Notes: generated by a model from the sequence alone, not told the origin. 64,000 nucleotides of DNA from Dyadobacter psychrophilus (GCF_900167945.1 NZ_FUZA01000001.1:248001-312000), one strand, 5' to 3'; counted from the first letter of the stretch, positions 16,660-25,907 are shown. Program-made: numbers and translations.

Positions 16660-18444
16660 ATGAGTATCTGGCAAATATTCCAGCGTCTGCAACCCTACGT
16701 CAAGCCCTATTACAAGCAAATCATTTTTGCGCTTTTTCTAACCTTACTTGGCGCCGTTACAGCCCAGGTGAACCCGTGGGTATTGCGTTACACCGTGGAT
16801 TCGGTACAGGCGATGCTGGATAAAAAATGGGGGATCATTCAAGGCAAAGAACTGCTGATCCAGATTTCCCTGATCCTTTTTGTGAAGGAGATCGTCAACT
16901 CGCTCATTGTATTCGGACAGCGCTATTTTGGTGAAAAGATCAGGATAAAGGTTTCGAGCGATCTTGCCCAGGAGGCAGTGAGCCGCATTTTAACTTACAA
17001 TCTCGCATTTTACAGCGATAATGAAAATCAAAAAGGCAAGCTGCAGACCCGCATTGATCGCGGCGTGGAAAGTCTTACCAAGCTGATACAAAATTTCTTC
17101 ATTGACATTCTGCCGCTTTTTGCGAACTCCATTGTCGCGCTCGCGATCATGTTTTCGGCCAACTTTTATGTAGGTAGCATTGCCCTCGCGATTCTACCGA
17201 TCTACTTCTGGATCAGTTACAAGCAAGCCGGGGAATTGCAGGGAGTCCGGCGCAAACTGAAAAGACAACGGGAAAATAAAAGCAGCGGGCTGATCAACCT
17301 GATCGAGTCTATCATCGTCATCAAATCATTCGTAAGGGAGCTATTTGAAGGCGAAAAGCAATATCAGACCCAAATGGAGCTGATGGAAACGCAATTAAAA
17401 ACCCGGCGCACCAACTTCGCTTATGACGGGATCAAGAGTTTTATAGAACAAATTGGCGTCGTACTGATAATCATTCTTACCGCGTATCTGGTTCTGGATC
17501 AGCAAATGTCGATCGGCGCCATTATGTTCCATATCCTGCTTTTTAACAATGTCTCCGCCCCTATCCGCCAGCTGCACAGAATTTACGATGAGATGAACGA
17601 CGCATTGACCTATTCGGAAGGATTTTTCGACATTCTGGATGCGGACAATGCCGTTGAACAAAGCGGAAAAGTTGTTCCCGACACGATCAAAGGTGATTAC
17701 GTGCTCAAAGATGTGTCGTTCATGTATCCCAACGGCACAAAAGCATTGTTTAACATTGACGTCAACATTAAAGCCGGGCAAACCACAGCTCTTGTGGGCC
17801 TGTCGGGTGCCGGAAAAAGCACATTAATCAACCTTCTGATCGGATTTTACGCCCCTGATTCCGGAACACTAACACTGGACGGCCTTCCGCTGAAAGACTT
17901 TGACCTGCCGGCACTCCGCAATTCGATCGGAATGGTTTTGCAGAAAAATCATATTTTCAAAGGCTCTATCGCCGAAAACATCCGTTACGGACAAATGAAC
18001 GCTTCTCAGGATGAGCTGATTGAAGCCGCCAGAAAAGCTTATCTACATGATCAGATCATGGAGCTGCCAGCGCAATATGAAACTGATGCGCAAATGTTAT
18101 CCGGCGGGCAGCAGCAGCGCATTGCCATCGCAAGACTTTTCCTCAAAAATCCGCCAGTGATCTTCCTCGACGAGCCTACCGCCAGTCTCGACGCGATTGC
18201 AACCGAGCAAATTAAGAACAGTCTGGACGCGATCAAAAAAGGCAGAACGGTTGTCATTATTTCTCACAGCCTTTCCCAGATCCTCGACTCAGACCAGATC
18301 TATGTGATGAAAAAAGGACGAATTGCCGAGTTCGGCACGCATGCAGAACTTTACGAAAAAGAAGGTGTATATCGTGAAATTTTCGATGCCTCCGCCAGGA
18401 GCCTTAATCTCGATAAGATGATTGAGATGATCACAAAAGACTGA
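16660..18444 (+). CDS. ABC exporter, fused permease and ATPase
   Basis: 594 aa with an N-terminal membrane domain (about six helices, residues ~15-310) and a C-terminal ATPase. Walker A is GLSGAGKST (near residue 380), Q-loop at VLQKNHIFKG, signature LSGGQQQRIAIARL, Walker B VIFLDEPTASLDA and the H-loop histidine in IISHSL. This is the MsbA/bacterial multidrug half-transporter layout, working as a homodimer in the inner membrane. The substrate (lipid, peptide or drug) is not evident. Long intracellular loops with basic helices (LKRQRENKSSGLINLIE) match type IV exporters. It lies 65 bp after the helicase and 140 bp before the DUF4394 gene. Confidence 0.9.
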   Translation: MSIWQIFQRLQPYVKPYYKQIIFALFLTLLGAVTAQVNPWVLRYTVDSVQAMLDKKWGIIQGKELLIQISLILFVKEIVNSLIVFGQRYFGEKIRIKVSSDLAQEAVSRILTYNLAFYSDNENQKGKLQTRIDRGVESLTKLIQNFFIDILPLFANSIVALAIMFSANFYVGSIALAILPIYFWISYKQAGELQGVRRKLKRQRENKSSGLINLIESIIVIKSFVRELFEGEKQYQTQMELMETQLKTRRTNFAYDGIKSFIEQIGVVLIIILTAYLVLDQQMSIGAIMFHILLFNNVSAPIRQLHRIYDEMNDALTYSEGFFDILDADNAVEQSGKVVPDTIKGDYVLKDVSFMYPNGTKALFNIDVNIKAGQTTALVGLSGAGKSTLINLLIGFYAPDSGTLTLDGLPLKDFDLPALRNSIGMVLQKNHIFKGSIAENIRYGQMNASQDELIEAARKAYLHDQIMELPAQYETDAQMLSGGQQQRIAIARLFLKNPPVIFLDEPTASLDAIATEQIKNSLDAIKKGRTVVIISHSLSQILDSDQIYVMKKGRIAEFGTHAELYEKEGVYREIFDASARSLNLDKMIEMITKD

Positions 18445-18584
18445 TCATCAATTAATAACGAGATTAAAAATGCATTAAAAACCGGCATTTACAGATTAAA
18501 ATATAATTAAACGGGATTGATCTAAAAGCAGGGATTCAGCGTATGTGGTGTGTCAAATTACTTGTCACACTCAACTCAAATGTT

Positions 18585-20165
18585 ATGAAAATCTCTAAAA
18601 TTTTGCGATCGGTCTCCGGGAGTTCGCTGCTTCTTGCAGGTCTGGTCTTTGTGAATCAGGCATGTACGGAACAAACACAGGTGGATAACCAACCAGTGCC
18701 GTTAGTAAGCCAGCCCAACCAAATTTTTTACGCATTAACAAGCGACAACAAGATTTATGAATTAAATGTACAAAACCCAGGCACACCTATCCGCACGCTC
18801 ACGATCTCCGCAGGATTAGAGCCAGATGAAAAATTACTAGGGATCGATTTTCGCCCAGCAACAGGCCAGCTTTATGCAGTTGGAAACAAAAACCATATTT
18901 ACACGGTCAATCTTCGTGCGGACATTAATCCCGGAAAAGTTACGGTGGTAAGTCCCGTTCCATTTAATCCAGGCATCTCCGGACCCGAGGTCGTTGGATT
19001 CGATTTTAATCCTACTGTTGACCGCATCCGACTTGTTACCAACACTGCCCAGAACCTACGCCTCCATCCTGAAACCAATGCATTGGTTGCGCTCGATGGC
19101 TATTTAAAAGGCTATAATGATGTAAAAGTTGCCGCTGCTGCCTACACAAACAATGTTGCCGGCGCTACGACAACACAACTTTATGACATTGATCCGGACG
19201 TTGACAAGCTTTTCCTGCAAATGCCTCCTAATGATGGTGTTTTGAAAGAGGTAGGGCCGCTAGGAATGGACATTCAGGACATTGGCGGATTTGACATTGC
19301 CTCAGGGACCAACTTTGCGATTGCATCGGTAAAAGTTAACAACATCTGGGAGCTTGCAGAAGTTAACCTGACGACCGGCTCATTGTTAAAAATCGGTAAT
19401 CTTCCGGCTGGAAAAATAATTGGTATTGCAATGCCTACAACTCCCGTTGCCTACGCCGTTGACGCTTCGAACAAGCTGTTAATTTTCAACCCAATGAGCG
19501 CAGGAACACGCATTGAAAAGCAAATTACGGGCTTGCCAATGGGCGTTAATATCGAAGGAATTGACTTCCGCCCGACCGACGGCAAATTACATGCGTTAGG
19601 ATCTGACGGAAAACTTTACGGCCTTGACCTTGCCAGCGCTGCAGCAAGAGCACTTGCACCATTACATTATCTGGATGACCCCAACTTCAAGGTGATGGGC
19701 ACCAGTTTCGGATTCGATTTTAATCCGGTGGCTGACAGGCTGCGCATTGTTAGCAATATGGGCCAAAACCTGAGAATTAATGTATCCAGCGGCATTACGC
19801 TTGTAGATGGTGCTTTGAAACTAGTAGCGGGCCCTGGAACCCCGTTTGTGAATGCAGCCGCATATACAAACAGCTTTGCAGGCACAACCAGCACAGTATT
19901 GTATGACATTGACAGCGAATCCAACTCGCTATTCAAGCAGAATCCGCCTAATGACGGAGGACTTGAAAAAATTGGTGCATTAGGCGTGGACGTTGATGCG
20001 GCCAATGGCTTTGATATCGGCGGAACCACCGGCATGGCTTATGCTTTGCTTACCGTAGGTGGAAACACGGGCCTATATTCAATCAATCTGACGAACGGAA
20101 GCGCAACCAAAGTTTCTGATTTTGCCGGATCTGTGAAAGGATTTGCATTAGGATTTGGTCTATAA
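18585..20165 (+). CDS. DUF4394 lipoprotein, internally duplicated
   Basis: The ATG at 18585 is preferred over an upstream ATG at 18543 because it starts a signal-like N-terminus (MKISKILRSVSGSSLLLAG) ending in a cysteine context NQACTEQ, consistent with but not a perfect lipobox. The mature part holds two DUF4394 copies, about residues 35-275 and 290-525. Paired blocks show the duplication: DFNPTVDRIRLVTNTAQNLR with DFNPVADRLRIVSNMGQNLR, and AAAYTNNVAGATTTQLYDID with AAAYTNSFAGTTSTVLYDID. The fold is likely a beta-propeller. Function is unknown. A strong terminator separates it from two exported ferritin-like genes, the first of which shares the ACTEQ sequence at its own cysteine. Confidence 0.8.
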   Translation: MKISKILRSVSGSSLLLAGLVFVNQACTEQTQVDNQPVPLVSQPNQIFYALTSDNKIYELNVQNPGTPIRTLTISAGLEPDEKLLGIDFRPATGQLYAVGNKNHIYTVNLRADINPGKVTVVSPVPFNPGISGPEVVGFDFNPTVDRIRLVTNTAQNLRLHPETNALVALDGYLKGYNDVKVAAAAYTNNVAGATTTQLYDIDPDVDKLFLQMPPNDGVLKEVGPLGMDIQDIGGFDIASGTNFAIASVKVNNIWELAEVNLTTGSLLKIGNLPAGKIIGIAMPTTPVAYAVDASNKLLIFNPMSAGTRIEKQITGLPMGVNIEGIDFRPTDGKLHALGSDGKLYGLDLASAAARALAPLHYLDDPNFKVMGTSFGFDFNPVADRLRIVSNMGQNLRINVSSGITLVDGALKLVAGPGTPFVNAAAYTNSFAGTTSTVLYDIDSESNSLFKQNPPNDGGLEKIGALGVDVDAANGFDIGGTTGMAYALLTVGGNTGLYSINLTNGSATKVSDFAGSVKGFALGFGL

Positions 20166-20174
20166 TTAGCCAAG

Positions 20175-20216
20175 AAAAAAGTGGCGCTATTTAATTATAG
20201 CGCCACTTTTTTTATT
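20175..20216 (+). terminator. Strong terminator after the DUF4394 gene
   Basis: Perfect 16-base arms (20175-20190 and 20197-20212; core GTGGCGCTAT/ATAGCGCCAC) with a TTAATT loop, A-tract before and T-tract after. It could act in both directions. Confidence 0.93.
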
Positions 20217-20438
20217 ATTTCTCATTACTATAAAAATACTTTCAACTGAATAGTGCAACGATTTTGCCAAATATCCTTCTTCTGGATTGGATAAATACAA
20301 AATTAAAAAATAGTATTCCTAAAAGTTGCAAGATATTTTTTAAAGGATTAATCCAGAGAGAATAATCCACCGTAAGTCTGCCAGGACCAGGTGGGAAATT
20401 AACAATGGTTCACAATAAACTTCAAACATTTTCTTGAT
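20213..20438 (+). other. A/T-rich leader of the exported ferritin pair
   Basis: 226 bp without a supported gene. No perfect TAnnTTTG element at a good distance from the ATG at 20439 was found, so the promoter of the pair may use another sigma factor. No tRNA or stable hairpin was seen. Confidence 0.4.
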
Positions 20439-21137
20439 ATGAAAAAAACATTAACTCAACCTTCTGAACCTTCGGACAGCGCAATGCTTGCCAGAGTGGA
20501 CAGACGTTATTTCCTAAGATCCGCAGGTGTTGCTGCTGCGACGGGAGCTTTCATTCTTGGTGCCTGCACAGAGCAAGATCTGATGTCAGATGACACAGTG
20601 GATCTTGGAGAAGGCGATTTCGGTATTTTGAACTACGCTTACGCACTGGAACAACTTGAAGCTGCATTTTACACACAAGTAATGATGACTCCGTATCTGA
20701 ACATGACAGATATGGAAAAATGGATCCTTACCGATATTCGTGATCACGAAATCGTCCACAGAGAATTTTTCAAAACTGCACTTGGCAGCAAAGCAATCAA
20801 AGGACTTACTCCAAATTTTTCGGCTATCGACTTCGCTGATCGCAAGAGCGTTCTTGGTGCTGCAAAATTGTTTGAAGACACAGGCGTTGCCGCTTACAAT
20901 GGTGCAGGTAAACTGATCAAGGATGTTAACTATTTGTTAGTTGCAGGAAAAATCGTTTCGGTAGAAGCAAGACACGCTTCTGCGATCGCTGATTTGATCA
21001 ACCCGAACGCATTAGAGTTTGCTGGTGGCCAGATTAACAATATGGGATTGGAAAATGCATTTTCTCCTTCCGTAATATTGAGCGGCGTACAGCCATTTGT
21101 AATGGATAAAATTAGTGGAAAAAACCTGCCACGCTAA
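20439..21137 (+). CDS. Exported ferritin-like (Ferritin_2) protein 1
   Basis: 232 aa. The N-terminus has a twin-arginine-like signal, R22-R23 in DRRYFLRSAGVAAATGAF, followed by a lipobox-like LGAC with C43, so it is probably Tat-exported and possibly lipidated. The rest is a Ferritin_2 four-helix bundle with carboxylate/histidine ligand candidates at E71/E74, E104 and H107 (RDHEIVHREF), E146 and E176/H179 (SVEARHAS). These spacings are compatible with a di-iron site. Relatives include plant desiccation-related PCC13-62 proteins; the chemistry is not established. The second copy starts 19 bp after the stop, so the two are co-transcribed. Confidence 0.82.
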   Translation: MKKTLTQPSEPSDSAMLARVDRRYFLRSAGVAAATGAFILGACTEQDLMSDDTVDLGEGDFGILNYAYALEQLEAAFYTQVMMTPYLNMTDMEKWILTDIRDHEIVHREFFKTALGSKAIKGLTPNFSAIDFADRKSVLGAAKLFEDTGVAAYNGAGKLIKDVNYLLVAGKIVSVEARHASAIADLINPNALEFAGGQINNMGLENAFSPSVILSGVQPFVMDKISGKNLPR

Positions 21138-21156
21138 CTCTTAAAAAACTACTGAC

Positions 21157-21975
21157 ATGAATATTTTTAGAATATTAGATAGCATTCAACAAGTTGACGG
21201 TGACGCTGCGGGCCGCCTTGCGCACACAACCCGTCGCATGTTTATGAACCGCATCGGAAGCTCCCTGGCAACAGTTGCTGTCCCTACTGCATTTGCTGCG
21301 GTTGTTAACAAAGCCTACGGCGCAACTCCTTCTGTTACAGAGGTCCTTAATTTCGCACTAACATTAGAATACCTAGAAGAAACATTTTACTTTCAGGCAA
21401 ACAGAATGACCAACTTTATTCCTGCGGAATATACTTTGGTGTTCTCACAAATTGAAAGACACGAAACGCAACACGTTGACTTTCTGAAAGGCGCTTTGGG
21501 CAGCGCAGCCGTTGATCGCCCGCAGTTTGACTTCACTTATGGTGGGGCTTTCCCGGATGCATGGACTAATTTCATGACATTCATCACCATCTCAGCAGCT
21601 TTGGAAGACACTGGCGTTCGCGCTTACAAAGGACAAGCTGGTAACCTTATCACTGCTCCTGCAATTCTGGAATACGCATTGCAAGTGCATTCAGTGGAAG
21701 CGCGTCACGCTTCATTGGTTAGAAGAATTATCGGTCACTTGAAAAAGGATCCGATGATGAAAGGATGGATCACGCAGGATCAGGGTTTCCCACCAGCAGT
21801 TTACAAAGGAGCTACTCCTGAGTCTAACACGGTTCACGCTGGATTGGACGCCGCAACACTTTCCGGAATCGGATCGATCACAAGAGACAACGTTACAGAA
21901 GCATTTGACGAACCTTTGACAATGGAAGAGGTTTTGGCAATAGCAGGACCATTTATTAAGAAAATGGGAATGTAA
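21157..21975 (+). CDS. Exported ferritin-like (Ferritin_2) protein 2
   Basis: 272 aa, paralog of the preceding gene. The N-terminal ~20 residues are followed by R26-R27 (TTRRMFMNRIGSS) and a hydrophobic segment ending NKAYGAT, a Tat-type signal with a likely signal-peptidase-I site rather than a lipobox. The four-helix bundle keeps the same ligand candidates: E71/E74 (LEYLEETFY), E103 and H106 (RHETQHVDF), E in ALEDTG and E/H in SVEARHAS. A C-terminal extension of about 60 residues (from ~210) is absent in the first copy. It may form a heteromer with its neighbour on the periplasmic side. A bidirectional terminator lies downstream. Confidence 0.82.
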   Translation: MNIFRILDSIQQVDGDAAGRLAHTTRRMFMNRIGSSLATVAVPTAFAAVVNKAYGATPSVTEVLNFALTLEYLEETFYFQANRMTNFIPAEYTLVFSQIERHETQHVDFLKGALGSAAVDRPQFDFTYGGAFPDAWTNFMTFITISAALEDTGVRAYKGQAGNLITAPAILEYALQVHSVEARHASLVRRIIGHLKKDPMMKGWITQDQGFPPAVYKGATPESNTVHAGLDAATLSGIGSITRDNVTEAFDEPLTMEEVLAIAGPFIKKMGM

Positions 21976-22012
21976 AAGAAACAATTAATTATTGTGGAGG
22001 GTAAGGTAATAC

Positions 22013-22047
22013 AAAAGAAAGGATGGCGATTGCCATCCTTTCTTTTT
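22013..22047. terminator. Bidirectional terminator between the ferritin pair and hemA
   Basis: 15-base perfect arms (22013-22027 and 22032-22046) with core GGATGGC/GCCATCC, loop GATT, flanked by A-rich and T-rich sequence on the two sides. Confidence 0.93.
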
Positions 22048-22066
22048 GCTTGATATAAATTCTAAA

Positions 22067-23329
22067 TTAATGTTTCTCTGGTTGTTTTTCTAAATTAAAT
22101 AGATCATTCAACACGTCGATTAGAGTTTCTGCCTCACCCCTTTTACAAGCCGCTTTCAATTGCAGCACCGGAAGCTTGAGGATCTTTTGCATCATGCTTG
22201 TGGTAATGCGCTCTACTTTTTCAAGCTCTGAATCGGAAAGGTTTTTGGTAAAACGTGTCAGCTCTTCTTTTCTGATCTGTTCCAACGCACCTTTCAATTT
22301 CTGGATGGTCGGTGAAACGATCATTTCTTTTGACCAGTCATTGAATTCAAGGACTGCTTCGTCGATGATCTCGCGCACATGCGGCACGGCATCAAGACGG
22401 CGGTGCAATGCCTCATCCGCTTTGGAACGGATAGAATCAATGGTATAAAGCATTACGCCCGGGATTTCTTCAACTTCCGGTGAAACGCTCCGGGGAACAG
22501 AAAGGTCAATAAAATATTTGAATGACATTCCACGCAAGCGAACCATCATTTCTTTGGTAAAGAAAGGCTCGTCACGCACAATGGAGGAAACGATAATGTC
22601 AGCTCTGGAAATTTCCGATTCAATATCAGAAAAATCAGCAACGCGGAAACCAAGTTCCTCTGCCAGCTTATCCGATTTATCTCTTGAACGGTTAACGATC
22701 GTAACCTCAGCCGTTGCTTTTTGAGCCAGGTTCCGGCACACATCTGCACCAATTTCTCCTAATCCTACGATCAATACTTTTGGATTTGGCATTAGGCCTT
22801 CCAGCAATTCTACGGCTGCGTAAGAAATAGAAGCCGCTCCATCCCGGAAAAATGTTTCCTGCGCTACGCGCTTATTGGCAAAGAAAATTGTATGTAAAAG
22901 TCTGTGTAAGAAAGGCCCGGCCATATTAAGATCGGCTGACCATTGATATGCATGCTTGATTTGGTTGGGAATCTGCATATCTCCTACAACCTGTGATTGC
23001 AAGCCGGTAGCAACCTGAAATAAATGCTGAACGGCACTTTCTCCCTCTGAAAAACGCTCAAAATATGCTTTAAAAGATTCCAGATCAGACACGCCTTTCT
23101 GAATTAAGAGCATTTTGATAATCTCCTCATTCAGATCTGTTGTGGCAGAATAATATATTTCGGTACGGTTGCAGGTGGAAACAACAAGGACATCAGAAAC
23201 ATCAAAGAAATCTTTCAGCCTGAGCATCATGCCTTTCGCCTCCGCCTCATTCAATGCAAGCTGTTCCCTGATCGCCAGAGTAGCATTCCGATGTGATAAA
23301 CTTATTGATTTGAACTGATTATACATCAC
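22067..23329 (-). CDS. hemA: Glutamyl-tRNA reductase
   Basis: Reduces glutamyl-tRNA to glutamate-1-semialdehyde, the first committed step of the C5 heme pathway. The catalytic cysteine is C53 in the conserved VSTCNRTEIY block; GDMQIPNQIKHAY (residue ~118) and the NADPH-binding VLIVGLGEIGADVCRNL (near 186) follow, then the C-terminal dimerisation helices (residues ~320-410). 420 aa is the family length. Two adjacent ATG codons (23329 and 23326) are possible starts. No other heme genes lie nearby. It is divergent from the histidine kinase across 203 bp and convergent with the exported ferritin genes. Confidence 0.95.
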   Translation of the reverse strand: MMYNQFKSISLSHRNATLAIREQLALNEAEAKGMMLRLKDFFDVSDVLVVSTCNRTEIYYSATTDLNEEIIKMLLIQKGVSDLESFKAYFERFSEGESAVQHLFQVATGLQSQVVGDMQIPNQIKHAYQWSADLNMAGPFLHRLLHTIFFANKRVAQETFFRDGAASISYAAVELLEGLMPNPKVLIVGLGEIGADVCRNLAQKATAEVTIVNRSRDKSDKLAEELGFRVADFSDIESEISRADIIVSSIVRDEPFFTKEMMVRLRGMSFKYFIDLSVPRSVSPEVEEIPGVMLYTIDSIRSKADEALHRRLDAVPHVREIIDEAVLEFNDWSKEMIVSPTIQKLKGALEQIRKEELTRFTKNLSDSELEKVERITTSMMQKILKLPVLQLKAACKRGEAETLIDVLNDLFNLEKQPEKH

Positions 23330-23347
23330 TGGTTCTTATTCGGTTCA

Positions 23348-23355
23348 CAAAAGTA
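23348..23355 (-). promoter_or_regulatory. -7 element upstream of hemA
   Basis: The minus strand reads TACTTTTG, matching TAnnTTTG, 18 bp before the hemA ATG; a TTG occurs further upstream but at a short spacing (14 bases). Confidence 0.45.
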
Positions 23356-23532
23356 CGGCACAAAACTTACAATAGAAAAGTGTAGAAAGCACCGGAAGTT
23401 TATTTAGAAATTTTATAAATAATATTCTTCAAACAGACTCGAATTCTTTCATTGTAGCCTACTAAGCACGAATATTTTACGTTATTTACAGGATATAACA
23501 TTAACACCGGGAAATGCGTGCCCGGCCATTGA

Positions 23533-24810
23533 ATGATTAGCGAAACTCAAAAGCAAAAGCCTCGTTTCCGTCTGCATCCCGTAGCCATTTTGAACAGTCA
23601 GCGCCTGCGCCGTTCGCTGATGGACACGTATGATCAGAAGAGCTTTTACAAATACATTATTGGCATTATCCTGCTTCTATTAAGCATCGGTTCGCTGTTT
23701 TATACCGATAAGCTGGTTGAGGAGCTGGAACAACGCGAAGAGCGGGAAGTGCAGCTGTATGCGGAGGGAATGCGATATGTCTTTAACAGTCCGTTCGACG
23801 AGAATTTTAATGTGGTTTTTCAGGTAATACAGGATGCGGTCAATTTTTATCAGATCCCTGTGATTTACGTAAATGAAAATAATATCCCAAATCCAAACAA
23901 GAACATTGAATTTCCTGCCAACGCCGGTCCTGCCGAGAAAGAAAGGATCATTCAGGACAAACTGGCCGACATGAAGCTTGAACATCCGCCGATTCCGGTT
24001 GATCTGGGAAGAGGGCGCACCGGCAATATTTATTACAGCAACTCATTCTTACTCACCCAATTACGATATTATCCATTTTTGCAGCTTTCGGTGATGCTTC
24101 TGATCGGTTATCTGGCTTATCTGGCATTCAGTTCGGCACGTAAAGCGGAGCAAAACCGCGTATGGGTTGGTCTCGCCAAAGAAACTGCGCACCAGCTTGG
24201 GACACCGCTTTCCTCATTAATGGCCTGGGTGGAGTATTTCAGGAGCGACCCGACCATTGACCCATCCATTGCGGAAGAAATTGAAAAGGATGTGATACGG
24301 CTTGAAATGATCACCACGCGGTTTTCAAACATTGGTTCTGTTCCGACATTAAAGGAAGAACCTGTCACCGAAATTGTAACGAACTTTATCAGTTACCTTG
24401 AAAAACGTGTTTCGTCCAAGGTTAAGTTTTCTGTCTTCAATGAGCTTGCAGACGAACAGACGGCACTGATCAATAAAAACCTGTTTGAATGGGTAATTGA
24501 AAACGTTTGTAAGAACGCTGTCGATGCGATGGGTGGGATAGGTGAAATTAACGTAACGCTTCAAGCGCCGCCCAACACGAAGGAAATCTGGATTGACATT
24601 GCCGATACAGGAAAAGGAATGAGTAAGGCCAACATGAACAAAATATTCAATCCGGGATTCAGCACCAAAAAACGCGGCTGGGGATTGGGCTTAACATTGG
24701 CCAAAAGGATTATTGAAAACTACCACTCAGGAAAACTTTTTGTTAAAAGCTCCGAAATTGGCAAGGGAACAACTTTCAGGATTTCGCTGAATGCGAATAT
24801 CATTGAATAG
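23533..24810 (+). CDS. Membrane sensor histidine kinase
   Basis: 425 aa. Two membrane helices (about residues 38-57 and 177-197) enclose a ~115-residue periplasmic sensing region. The kinase core follows directly: the H-box is ETAHQLGTPLSSL with the phospho-accepting H220, the N-box is NVCKNAVDAMGG, G1 is DIADTGKGM and G2 is GWGLGLTLAKRI. No HAMP domain is evident between the second helix and the H-box. There is no response regulator next to it, so the partner is encoded elsewhere. It converges with the lipoprotein gene at 24819, with only 8 bp between stops. Confidence 0.87.
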   Translation: MISETQKQKPRFRLHPVAILNSQRLRRSLMDTYDQKSFYKYIIGIILLLLSIGSLFYTDKLVEELEQREEREVQLYAEGMRYVFNSPFDENFNVVFQVIQDAVNFYQIPVIYVNENNIPNPNKNIEFPANAGPAEKERIIQDKLADMKLEHPPIPVDLGRGRTGNIYYSNSFLLTQLRYYPFLQLSVMLLIGYLAYLAFSSARKAEQNRVWVGLAKETAHQLGTPLSSLMAWVEYFRSDPTIDPSIAEEIEKDVIRLEMITTRFSNIGSVPTLKEEPVTEIVTNFISYLEKRVSSKVKFSVFNELADEQTALINKNLFEWVIENVCKNAVDAMGGIGEINVTLQAPPNTKEIWIDIADTGKGMSKANMNKIFNPGFSTKKRGWGLGLTLAKRIIENYHSGKLFVKSSEIGKGTTFRISLNANIIE

Positions 24811-24818
24811 GGAGTTTG

Positions 24819-25352
24819 CTATCTGTAACCGGGAACTGTAATAATATCTGTTTCAACCTGGTTGCTGTAATGCAATGCCCTGTCCCGAATCCTGACCTTG
24901 AATTTCTGTTCAACGTCCACGGAAGTATTTCCATAAGGCCGGTAAACCTTTAAATCAAGCTTCCCTTTTATTGCTCCGGGCTTGCCATCCGGTTTCAAGA
25001 TCGGCATCCACATTACGGAATCAATAGATAAAATTCGCTCATCCCAGGATCCATTCGGCTGTTTCGTCAGCGTAACGAGTTCATAATTGCCTGTTTTTCC
25101 GTAAGGTGCTTTAAAATCATCATTGGAACGCTCATCAGCCGTTGCACCAAGATCGCCTTCCTTATCCTCAAATGTCACGGTAATGGTCACAGTCTCCCGC
25201 AGTTTCTTATTAGTTGCCAGATCTGTTTCAGTCAATTGGTCAATGGACGCATACTCAATCCTGGGAACAGAATCAAAATCAGGCGTTGGAAGACAACCCG
25301 ATAAAGAAGCACAAAATGCGATTAGTAAAGCACTGCCACCTTTCATAGTCAA
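24819..25352 (-). CDS. Lipoprotein of unknown function, paralog 1
   Basis: 177 aa with a lipoprotein signal (GSALLIAFCASLSGC, lipobox LSGC), so probably anchored to the inner or outer membrane. The body shares long blocks with the gene just upstream at 25373: FEDKEGDLGATADER against FEDGDGDLGVSADER, GNYELVT, WMPILKPDGKPG, FKVRIRDRALH and the identical C-terminus VPGYR. The D/E-rich DxDGDLG block suggests a calcium-binding loop or a beta-sandwich edge, but this is inference. No known family was recognised. It is the second of two tandem genes with a 20-bp gap. The internal ATG (codon 3) is an equally good start. Confidence 0.7.
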   Translation of the reverse strand: MTMKGGSALLIAFCASLSGCLPTPDFDSVPRIEYASIDQLTETDLATNKKLRETVTITVTFEDKEGDLGATADERSNDDFKAPYGKTGNYELVTLTKQPNGSWDERILSIDSVMWMPILKPDGKPGAIKGKLDLKVYRPYGNTSVDVEQKFKVRIRDRALHYSNQVETDIITVPGYR

Positions 25353-25372
25353 TCGATTGAATGTCCGAAATG

Positions 25373-25897
25373 TTAACGGTAACCTGGCACCTGAATGCTG
25401 TCCGTCTGGATCTGATCGCTCACATGCAAAGCCCTGTCACGGATACGCACTTTAAACCTCACGTAAACCGGAACTGTGCTGTTACCATACAAAAAGCTGG
25501 TATTGAGGTCTATCTTACCCCTGATCGGACCTGGCTTGCCATCTGGCTTCAAAATGGGCATCCATTTATACTGGTCTTCTGCCAGAATCGACTCCGTCCA
25601 TTTGCCGTCAGCTCCTTTCCTGGCAGTAACCAGCTCATAATTGCCCCAATTTCCATATGGCCTTACAAATGAAGAATCTGAACGCTCATCGGCAGAAACG
25701 CCGAGGTCCCCGTCACCGTCCTCGAAATCGATGGTGATGATCACATTTTCACGGACCTTTTTTCCGTCGGAATCGAACTCGGGCTCTTGGTCAATGCCGT
25801 TGTAGTATATTTTAGGTGTATCGCTGAAGTCTGGGATATCCACACAGCTAAATGCTCCTGCTGCTAAAATGATGAATAGGGAAACTTTCAATTGCAT
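25373..25897 (-). CDS. Lipoprotein of unknown function, paralog 2
   Basis: 174 aa, with an N-terminal signal ending AAGAFSC, a lipobox-like site. It is clearly homologous along its whole length to the following gene (24819-25352) and precedes it by 20 bp, so the pair arose by tandem duplication and is co-transcribed. Conserved blocks are DFEDGDGDLGVSADERSDSS, WMPILKPDGKPGPIRGKIDL and FKVRIRDRALH. The N-terminal PDFSDTPKIYYNGID also matches PDFDSVPRIEYASID of the neighbour. No catalytic motif is apparent; a surface or periplasmic binding role is possible. Its start is only 38 bp from the divergent LuxE-like gene. Confidence 0.7.
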   Translation of the reverse strand: MQLKVSLFIILAAGAFSCVDIPDFSDTPKIYYNGIDQEPEFDSDGKKVRENVIITIDFEDGDGDLGVSADERSDSSFVRPYGNWGNYELVTARKGADGKWTESILAEDQYKWMPILKPDGKPGPIRGKIDLNTSFLYGNSTVPVYVRFKVRIRDRALHVSDQIQTDSIQVPGYR

Positions 25898-25899
25898 AT

Positions 25900-25907
25900 T
25901 AACTTTG
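25900..25907 (+). promoter_or_regulatory. -7 element of the LuxE-like gene
   Basis: TAACTTTG at 25900-25907 matches TAnnTTTG and lies 28 bp before the TTG start at 25936. No TTG -33 element is present at the expected position, which would fall inside the divergent lipoprotein gene. Confidence 0.5.
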
